Shown here: positions 7,051-12,483 of the stretch, in pieces | Numbering within the stretch: the stretch's first letter is position 1 | Layout of the letters: each line of letters opens with the position of its first letter | From: CAXXOK01 sp035353615 | GTDB lineage: Bacteria > Bacillota > Clostridia > Christensenellales > Aristaeellaceae | Reading direction: 5' to 3' | Length of the DNA: 12,483 nt | Assembly (NCBI GenBank): GCA_035353615.1 | Contig: DAOPZY010000064.1 | Span: 1 to 12,483, forward strand | Made by a program: the position numbers and the translations under genes | The notes under the pieces: model-generated | Databases searched by the model: none | What the model was told of the DNA's origin: nothing | Seen by the model: only the letters and a program-made list of their open reading frames with translations

Positions 7051-7151
7051 AGTCCGTTACGGGGTTTCTAGAGGCCAATTCAACCGTGGGTATAACGTAA
7101 ATTCTGAATCAAACCCGCGTCATACGGCGCGGCGGATATCGGGTGTTTCGA

Positions 7152-7206
7152 CAGGCTCCTGAGCGGGCGGGCGGGGTTACAACCCTTCCGACGGCACGGG
7201 AGCCTG
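7152..7206. other. Inverted repeat closing a GC-rich stem-loop
   Basis: CAGGCTCC (7152-7159) and GGAGCCTG (7199-7206) are perfect 8-bp complements. Between them GGGT (7174-7177) and ACCC (7182-7185) can form an inner stem. The structure lies upstream of the gyrB promoter, so it is either part of the preceding transcript's 3' end or of a separate small RNA. I match it to no known RNA family. Confidence 0.35.
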
Positions 7207-7323
7207 CTGATTTGAATCCGCTTTTTCAACTTTTCTGTCGCCGCGTCGCGCACCGCTAACCCGGGCGACGCAGGCGGTTGCGCGTAAGCGCCGGTTTGTT
7301 ACTATCTAATAGGAAGAAAAGGC

Positions 7324-7352
7324 TTCCCAATTTCGCATAAAAATGATATAAT
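7324..7352 (+). promoter_or_regulatory. gyrB promoter with extended -10
   Basis: A perfect -10 TATAAT (7347-7352) is preceded by TG one base upstream (7344-7345), an extended -10. A -35 TTCCCA (4 of 6 to TTGACA) stands 17 bases away at 7324-7329. The stretch is strikingly AT-rich against its GC-rich surroundings. Transcription would begin near 7359, giving a leader of about 300 bases before gyrB. Confidence 0.75.
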
Positions 7353-7369
7353 GAATCGTTGAAAAATAT

Positions 7370-7659
7370 AGCTTTTTCAAGCTCGGCGAGCAACTGGCGA
7401 CGGGTGAACAGCCCGTCGCCAACTGTCGGGAAACGGAGGTTTGGCGAGGGGGTTCGCAACGCCCCTGAGGCGCAGGTTCGCACAGGACCGCGCCCTCGGA
7501 AGGCTCGCTCAGGGCCGATCCGCCGCCGTCCCGCGCGGGGGCATACGAACCTGGTCGGCGCAACGCGCGCCGCAGGCTCAGCCCCCGGCAGCGGAACGCC
7601 TTCCCCCTTTCCCGCGCCCACAACGCCCCAAAGCTCGCCTCAAAGGAGTGTATCATTCG
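7370..7659 (+). promoter_or_regulatory. Long structured 5' leader of gyrB
   Basis: The predicted untranslated leader opens with a hairpin AGCTT/AAGCT (7370-7383), which competes with GAAAAA/TTTTTC (7361-7378). A 10-bp perfect stem follows (7395-7404 with 7412-7421, 7-base loop). Further pairings include CCCTGAG (7463-7469) with CTCAGGG (7508-7514) and CAGGTTCG (7473-7480) with CGAACCTG (7546-7553). A GGAGG at 7435-7439 lacks a well-spaced start codon. The frame is open into gyrB from 7441, but nothing supports translation there. I recognise no known riboswitch. Confidence 0.5.
7642..7648 (+). promoter_or_regulatory. Ribosome binding site deciding the gyrB start
   Basis: AAAGGAG sits 11 bases before an in-frame GTG at 7660. 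A nearer GTG at 7648 overlaps the site and cannot be used with it. The in-frame ATG at 7819, which would give a GyrB of canonical length, has no comparable site in front of it. Confidence 0.65.
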
Positions 7660-9735
7660 GTGTTACAAGAATTTCCCGAAAACAACAACCTCAACCTGCC
7701 TGAAACCGACCCGGACACAGTAGCCGGCCAAGAGGACGAACAGTACGCGCCGGAAGCCGCCAACGCCGACACTGCCCCCCACAGCAGCGCCACCAGCGCC
7801 ACCGCCGTTTCGGAAAACATGTACGATGAAAACCAGATTCAGGTGCTCGAGGGGCTGGAAGCCGTGCGCAAGCGCCCGGGCATGTATATCGGCTCCACGG
7901 ATTACCGGGGGCTGCACCACTGTGTGTACGAAATTGTGGATAACGCCGTGGACGAAGCCCTTGCCGGCTATTGCAGCGATATCGAGGTCACCCTGCACGC
8001 GGACGGCTCGTGTGAAGTGCACGATAACGGCCGCGGCTTCCCTGTGGGCATCCACCCCAAGCTGGGCCGCCCCGCGGTGGAGGTGTGCCTGACGGTGCTG
8101 CACGCCGGCGGCAAGTTCGGCGGCGAGGGTTACAAGGTATCCGGCGGGTTGCACGGCGTGGGCGCGAGCGTGGTCAACGCCCTGTCCAAGCGCCTGATGG
8201 TCACGGTGATGCAGGACGGCAAGGTGTACCAGCAGGAATACGAGCGCGGCAAGGTGCTGTACGATTTGAAGGTGGTTGGCGAAACCGCCGAAACCGGCAC
8301 GGTTATTCGTTTCTGGCCGGATGTGAAAACCGAGGAAAACCCGGACGGCATTTTTGAAACCGGCGATTTTCAGTTTAACATCCTCAAGGTTCGCATGCGG
8401 GAGATGGCCTTCCTCAACAAGGGAATCCGCATCACCATCACCGACGAGCGCGAAACCCCGAACGTGCAGCGCGAATACCACTACGAGGGCGGCATCCGCG
8501 AGTTTGTGAAATACCTCAATAAAAATAAGGAAGTGCTCTTCCCCGAGCCGATTTATATTGAGGGGCTGGTGGGCGATACCTATGTGGAGGTTGCCTTCCA
8601 GTATAACGACAGCTATCAGGAAAACCTGTTTTCTTTTGCCAACAACATTCACACCCCGGAAGGCGGCACGCACCTGACCGGCTTTTCCACGGGCCTTACC
8701 CGCGCGATCAACGATTACGGCCGCCAGTTTAAGCTGATTAAGGAAGCCGAGCCGAACCTCAAAAGCGAGGATGTGCGGGAAAGCATCGCCGCCATTGTGA
8801 GCGTGAAGCTGCGGGAACCGCAGTTTGAGGGGCAAACCAAGTCCAAACTGGGCAACAGCGAAACCCGTACCATTGTGGATAAAATGGTGTATGACTGCGT
8901 AACCACCCACCTGGGCGAAAACCCCGCCGTGGGCAAGGCGATTCTGGAACGCTGCATCGGCGCGTCGCGCGCGCGGGAGGCCGCCCGCAAGGCAAGGGAA
9001 CTGACCCGCCGTAAAAGCGTGCTGGAAAGCGCCTCCATGCCCGGCAAACTGGCGGACTGCACCGAGCGCGACCCCGCCAAATGCGAAATTTTTCTGGTGG
9101 AGGGCGATAGCGCCGGCGGCAGCGCCAAAACCGGCCGCGACCGCATGTTTCAGGCGATTCTACCGCTGCGCGGCAAAATCCTGAACGTGGAAAAGGTGCG
9201 CATTGACCGGGCGCTGGGCAACGCGGAAATCAAAGCCATGATTACGGCGTTCGGCTGCGGCTACGGCGCGGATTTTGATCTGGCCAAGCTGCGTTACCAC
9301 CGCATTGTGTGCATGACGGACGCCGACGTGGATGGAGCGCACATCCGGATTCTGATGCTCACGTTCTTCTACCGCTACATGCGGCCGCTGGTGGAAAATG
9401 GCTACGTCTATATCGCCATGCCCCCGCTTTACAAGGTGACCAAAAGCAAAAAAGAATATTACGTGTATAACGACGAGGAGCTGGAAAAGCTGATGCAGCA
9501 AATTGGGCGCGACCCCAAGCCGGATATTCAGCGTTATAAGGGCCTTGGCGAAATGAGCAACGAGCAGCTGTGGCAAACCACCATGAACCCCGAAACCCGC
9601 ACCATGATGCGGGTAACCCTTTCCGACGCCATCGCCGCCGATGAAATGCTCACCCTGCTGATGGGCGATCAGGTGGAGCCGCGCAAGGAGTTTATTGAGG
9701 AAAACGCCAAGCTCGTAACCGATCTGGACATTTAA
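7660..9735 (+). CDS. gyrB: DNA gyrase subunit B
   Basis: This is the ATPase subunit of DNA gyrase, which works with GyrA as an A2B2 complex to introduce negative supercoils. With the GTG start it has 691 residues. GHKL ATPase motifs are E91 to N95 in E-I-V-D-N, D122-N-G-R-G126 and G163-L-H-G-V-G168. The transducer includes Q-T-K-S-K-L-G-N. The TOPRIM domain has E481-G-D-S-A-G-G and the metal-binding D554, D556, D558 in T-D-A-D-V-D-G. Q624-R-Y-K-G-L-G-E-M and a typical R-K-E-F-I-E-E-N-A end follow. The large insertion of proteobacterial GyrB is absent. A 53-residue acidic, Ala/Thr/Ser-rich extension precedes the conserved M-Y-D-E-N-Q start (ATG 7819), from which the protein would have the usual length of about 638. 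GyrB rather than ParE is favoured by the gyrA neighbour, whose product carries a GyrA box. The start is the least certain point. Confidence 0.96.
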   Translation: MLQEFPENNNLNLPETDPDTVAGQEDEQYAPEAANADTAPHSSATSATAVSENMYDENQIQVLEGLEAVRKRPGMYIGSTDYRGLHHCVYEIVDNAVDEALAGYCSDIEVTLHADGSCEVHDNGRGFPVGIHPKLGRPAVEVCLTVLHAGGKFGGEGYKVSGGLHGVGASVVNALSKRLMVTVMQDGKVYQQEYERGKVLYDLKVVGETAETGTVIRFWPDVKTEENPDGIFETGDFQFNILKVRMREMAFLNKGIRITITDERETPNVQREYHYEGGIREFVKYLNKNKEVLFPEPIYIEGLVGDTYVEVAFQYNDSYQENLFSFANNIHTPEGGTHLTGFSTGLTRAINDYGRQFKLIKEAEPNLKSEDVRESIAAIVSVKLREPQFEGQTKSKLGNSETRTIVDKMVYDCVTTHLGENPAVGKAILERCIGASRAREAARKARELTRRKSVLESASMPGKLADCTERDPAKCEIFLVEGDSAGGSAKTGRDRMFQAILPLRGKILNVEKVRIDRALGNAEIKAMITAFGCGYGADFDLAKLRYHRIVCMTDADVDGAHIRILMLTFFYRYMRPLVENGYVYIAMPPLYKVTKSKKEYYVYNDEELEKLMQQIGRDPKPDIQRYKGLGEMSNEQLWQTTMNPETRTMMRVTLSDAIAADEMLTLLMGDQVEPRKEFIEENAKLVTDLDI

Positions 9736-9745
9736 AGGGCTGTTT

Positions 9746-9830
9746 GGGAGATGGCCGAAGGGCAACGGATCGCGCCCGCCCAAACGGGCGGGCCTTCTCC
9801 CGCAACGCGCCGCCGCGGGCATCCCCGCGG
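9746..9830 (+). other. Competing hairpins in the gyrB-gyrA spacer
   Basis: GCCCGCCC (9774-9781) and GGGCGGGC (9786-9793) form a perfect 8-bp stem with an AAAC loop. An alternative longer stem pairs 9746-9756 with 9791-9801 (10 of 11 matched) and shares bases 9791-9793, so the two exclude each other. A third stem, CCGCGGG (9813-9819) with CCCGCGG (9824-9830), follows. A small CTGCC/GGCAG hairpin (9838-9851) abuts the gyrA ribosome binding site AAGGAG (9853-9858). No T tract is seen, so full termination is unlikely. Processing, mRNA stability or control of gyrA translation is possible. Confidence 0.5.
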
Positions 9831-9866
9831 GATCACCCTGCCTTTGGGCAGTAAGGAGCAAGTCGA

Positions 9867-12443
9867 ATGTCTGACATTAAGGATAAGCTGATACCGACCG
9901 ATCTGGAACACGAAATGAAAACCTCCTTCATGAGCTACGCGATGGCGGTTATCATCAACCGCGCGTTGCCGGATGTGCGCGACGGCCTCAAGCCCGTGCA
10001 CCGCCGCATCCTGTATGCCATGAACGAGCTGGGCATGACGCCGGATAAACCCTACCGCAAAAGCGCGCGTATTGTGGGCGATGTGCTGGGTAAATACCAC
10101 CCGCACGGCGACAGCAGCGTGTACGACGCGATGGTGCGCCTTGCGCAGGATTTTAACATCCGCTACATGCTGGTAGAAGGGCAGGGCAACTTCGGCTCGG
10201 TGGATGGCGACGGCGCGGCCGCGATGCGTTACACCGAGGCGCGCATGTCCAAGCTGACGATGCACCTGCTGGGCGAGATTGACAAGGACACCGTAGATTT
10301 CTACCCCAACTTTGACGAAACCCTCATGCAGCCGACCGTTTTACCCAGCCGGTTTCCCAATTTGCTGGTTAACGGTTCCAGCGGCATTGCCGTAGGCATG
10401 GCGACCAATATCCCCCCGCACAACCTGCGCGAGGTTGTGGATGGCTGCATCCACATGATTGACCACCCGGATTGCTCCGTAAGCGATTTGATGGAGTTTA
10501 TCAAAGGGCCGGACTTCCCTACCGGCGGGCTGATTTTAGGGCACAGCGGCATCCGCGCGGCATACAATACCGGCCGCGGCCGCATCCTGATGCGCGCGCG
10601 CACCGAAATTGAGCAGATGGCGCAAAGCCGCCAACGCATTGTGGTAACCGAAATCCCCTACATGGTCAACAAGGCCAAGCTGGTGGAAAAGGTCGCCGAG
10701 CTTGTGCACGAAAAACGCATCGAGGGCATCAGCGACATCCGCGATGAAAGCGACCGGAGCGGCATGCGCGTGGTCGTTGAACTGAAACGCGACGTGAACC
10801 CGCAGGTGGTGCTCAATTCGCTTTACAAGCATACGCAGCTGCAGGAAACCTTTGGCGTTAACATGCTGGCGCTGGTGGATAACGAACCGAAGGTGCTTAA
10901 CCTGCGGGAAATGCTCTACCACTACATCCGCCACCAGAAGGAAGTTGTAACCCGCCGCACCAAGTACGATCTGGACAAGGCGGAAGCCCGCGCCCACATT
11001 TTGGAGGGCTTGCTCAAGGCGCTGGACCATATCGACGAGATTGTGCAGCTGATTAAAACCTCCGGCGATGTGAACACCGCGCGCATGGCCCTGATGGAGC
11101 GCTTCGCCTTCAGCGACAAGCAGGCGCAGGCGATTTTGGACATGCGTCTGGCGCGCCTGACGGGGCTGGAACGGGATAAGCTGATGGCAGAATATCAGGA
11201 GCTGGAAAAGCAAATCGCGTATTTCCGGGGTTTGCTGGCAGACGAGGCGCTGCTGATGGGCGTTGTGAAAACGGAAATGGCGGAAATCCGCGATAAATTC
11301 GCCGACGACCGCCGCACCGAGCTGACGCATCTGGAAGGCGAAATCGACATTGAGGATTTGATCCAGTCCGACGATATGGTGGTAACGCTGACCAACTTTG
11401 GCTACATCAAGCGGCTGCCGAAATCCACCTACCGCGCGCAGCACCGGGGCGGGCGCGGCGTAAACGGCATGGGGACCCGCGATGAAGATTTTGTGAAAAA
11501 GCTAATCATCGTGAACACCCATGAGGAGATTATGTTCTTCACCAACAAGGGGCGCGTTTACAATCTGAAATGCTACCAGATACCCGAATCGGGCCGCGCG
11601 GCCCGGGGCATTGCGATTGTGAATCTGCTGGCCCTAACCGGCGAGGAAAAGGTGACCGCGATGATCCCCGTGCCCCGCGATATCGAAAACCACAATGTGG
11701 TGATGATGACCCGGGATGGCTTTATCAAAAAAACCCCGTATGACGAGTTTGCCAACCTTCGCAAGAACGGCCTGATTGCGTTGACCCTGAACGAGGGCGA
11801 CGAGCTGGCCGCCGTGGAGCTGACCGACGGCACCGAAAGCCTGCTGCTGGGCAGCCGCTACGGCAAAGCGATCCGTTTCAGCGAAGAAAACATCCGCCCC
11901 ATGGGCCGCACGGCGCGCGGCGTGCATGCCATGCGCCTGCGGGAAGGCGACGAGATGATCGACATGAGCGTGATCCGCGAGGGCATGAAGGTGCTTTCCA
12001 TTACCGAAAACGGCTTTGGCAAGCGAACCGATCCGGACGCGTACAGGGAGCAGGGCCGTAACGGCATGGGCATCATCGCCATGACGCTCAACGATAAAAC
12101 CGGCCTGATGGTAGCCCAGCTGACTGTGGACGAAAACGAAGATATTCTGCTGATGACCGACGACGGCACCATCATCCGCATGGCGACGGCGGATATCCGC
12201 GAAACCGGGCGAAACGCGCAGGGCGTGCGGCTGATGCGCATTGCGGAAGGCGCGAAGATCGTCGCTATTACGCGCGCGGAGCAGGAGCAGGAGGAGGACG
12301 CCGCCGAGGATGCGTTGGAGGAAGCGATTGAGGCCATCACGGATAGCGATCGGGAAGTGATTGGCGAAAACCGCGACGTTGATTTTGACGCGGAGGAGCC
12401 TTCGGAAAAACCGGACGAGCCGGAGGATAACGGCGAACTGTAA
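9867..12443 (+). CDS. gyrA: DNA gyrase subunit A
   Basis: This 858-residue protein is the DNA-cleaving and DNA-wrapping subunit of gyrase. The breakage-reunion domain (about 1-490) has the catalytic R121-Y122 in A-A-M-R-Y-T-E. The quinolone-binding region reads H80-G-D-S83-S-V-Y-D87: Ser83 and Asp87 (the same numbers as in E. coli) are the susceptible residues. The C-terminal beta-pinwheel carries the GyrA box as Q525-H-R-G-G-R-G531, which marks it as GyrA rather than ParC. The second residue is His, where Arg is usual. The pinwheel's repeated strands follow (for example F-T-N-K-G-R-V-Y and M-T-R-D-G-F-I-K). A very acidic tail (about 804-858, roughly 25 Asp/Glu against 3 Arg/Lys) closes it; such tails tune DNA wrapping in E. 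coli GyrA. The ATG follows AAGGAG at 8 bases. It lies 131 bases after gyrB, with which it probably forms an operon. Confidence 0.97.
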   Translation: MSDIKDKLIPTDLEHEMKTSFMSYAMAVIINRALPDVRDGLKPVHRRILYAMNELGMTPDKPYRKSARIVGDVLGKYHPHGDSSVYDAMVRLAQDFNIRYMLVEGQGNFGSVDGDGAAAMRYTEARMSKLTMHLLGEIDKDTVDFYPNFDETLMQPTVLPSRFPNLLVNGSSGIAVGMATNIPPHNLREVVDGCIHMIDHPDCSVSDLMEFIKGPDFPTGGLILGHSGIRAAYNTGRGRILMRARTEIEQMAQSRQRIVVTEIPYMVNKAKLVEKVAELVHEKRIEGISDIRDESDRSGMRVVVELKRDVNPQVVLNSLYKHTQLQETFGVNMLALVDNEPKVLNLREMLYHYIRHQKEVVTRRTKYDLDKAEARAHILEGLLKALDHIDEIVQLIKTSGDVNTARMALMERFAFSDKQAQAILDMRLARLTGLERDKLMAEYQELEKQIAYFRGLLADEALLMGVVKTEMAEIRDKFADDRRTELTHLEGEIDIEDLIQSDDMVVTLTNFGYIKRLPKSTYRAQHRGGRGVNGMGTRDEDFVKKLIIVNTHEEIMFFTNKGRVYNLKCYQIPESGRAARGIAIVNLLALTGEEKVTAMIPVPRDIENHNVVMMTRDGFIKKTPYDEFANLRKNGLIALTLNEGDELAAVELTDGTESLLLGSRYGKAIRFSEENIRPMGRTARGVHAMRLREGDEMIDMSVIREGMKVLSITENGFGKRTDPDAYREQGRNGMGIIAMTLNDKTGLMVAQLTVDENEDILLMTDDGTIIRMATADIRETGRNAQGVRLMRIAEGAKIVAITRAEQEQEEDAAEDALEEAIEAITDSDREVIGENRDVDFDAEEPSEKPDEPEDNGEL

Positions 12444-12459
12444 TCAGGGAAAGAGATTT

Positions 12460-12483
12460 CCCCCCCCCCCCCCCCCCCCCCCC
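12460..12483. repeat. Run of 24 C at the window end
   Basis: An uninterrupted C homopolymer starts 16 bases after the gyrA stop codon and reaches the last base given. Its position at the very edge suggests a sequencing or assembly artefact (a poly-G read tail on the opposite strand). A real homopolymer cannot be excluded. Confidence 0.8.

Larger units (their letters stand above)
6998..7659. other. Hairpin-rich intergenic region upstream of gyrB
   Basis: These 662 bases hold no gene I can support. Open frames exist on both strands but have no ribosome binding sites and repetitive Arg/Pro/Ala-rich products. The region carries several inverted repeats: 7023-7030 with 7043-7050, 7152-7159 with 7199-7206, 7243-7249 with 7265-7271. 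Then come an AT-rich gyrB promoter and a GC-rich leader. No hairpin here is followed by a T run, so I see no classical terminator for the lipoprotein gene. Confidence 0.7.

Noticed and set aside
7306..7656. Minus-strand frame of 116 codons in the gyrB leader
   Set aside because: There is no ribosome binding site, its composition is Arg/Pro/Ser-rich, and it lies over the stems and the gyrB promoter.
7441..7659. GyrB starting further upstream (TTG 7441 or GTG 7648)
   Set aside because: The GGAGG before 7441 is only one base away, and GTG 7648 overlaps the AAAGGAG site. GTG 7660 has proper spacing.
7663..8910. Minus-strand frame of 415 codons opposite gyrB
   Set aside because: It is antisense to conserved GyrB motifs, His/Val/Gly-rich, and a known side effect of GC-rich codon use.
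10107..10130. Quinolone-resistance changes in GyrA
   Set aside because: The residues equivalent to Ser83 and Asp87 are both present, so the hot-spot positions are of the susceptible type.
7660..12443. Topoisomerase IV (parE/parC) instead of gyrase
   Set aside because: The A subunit has a recognisable GyrA box and an acidic tail, and the B subunit has the gyrase-type Q-T-K-S-K-L-G-N segment.

Overview
The window looks like chromosomal DNA of a GC-rich Gram-positive bacterium, most plausibly a Clostridia-type Bacillota. This rests on strong AAGGAGG-type ribosome binding sites, adjacent gyrB and gyrA, a GyrB without the large insertion found in proteobacterial GyrB, and a large secreted multi-domain surface protein held by a C-terminal membrane segment. 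Species cannot be named from the sequence alone.

Layout. Bases 1-582 hold no convincing gene. They carry a 183-bp tandem repeat (two full copies and a partial third) and a strong terminator that closes the minus-strand gene. Bases 583-4332 (minus) encode a 1249-residue surface protein: signal peptide, two beta-rich repeat domains, five SH3-like domains joined by Pro/Thr-rich linkers, one transmembrane helix and a long cytoplasmic tail with NPTG and NPY repeats. It has a near-consensus promoter. Divergently, from about 4572 on the plus strand, come a Nudix hydrolase (ADP-ribose pyrophosphatase type), an unrecognised 50-residue single-pass membrane protein, a RimJ/RimL-type GNAT acetyltransferase and, 2 bases after it, a TPR-like lipoprotein.

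Bases 6998-7659 are non-coding but rich in hairpins. They contain an extended -10 promoter and a roughly 300-nt GC-rich leader for gyrB. gyrB (7660-9735) and gyrA (9867-12443) follow, separated by 131 bases with competing hairpins. Together they encode the two subunits of DNA gyrase, which introduces negative supercoils using ATP. The fluoroquinolone-target residues of GyrA are of the susceptible type. The window ends in a run of 24 C, which may be a contig-end artefact.

I found no CRISPR array, tRNA, rRNA, transposase or phage gene, and no clear evidence of a new multi-gene system. The more unusual items are the repeat array with an inverted hairpin loop, the NPY-repeat tail of the surface protein, the GyrB N-terminal extension and the structured gyrB leader.
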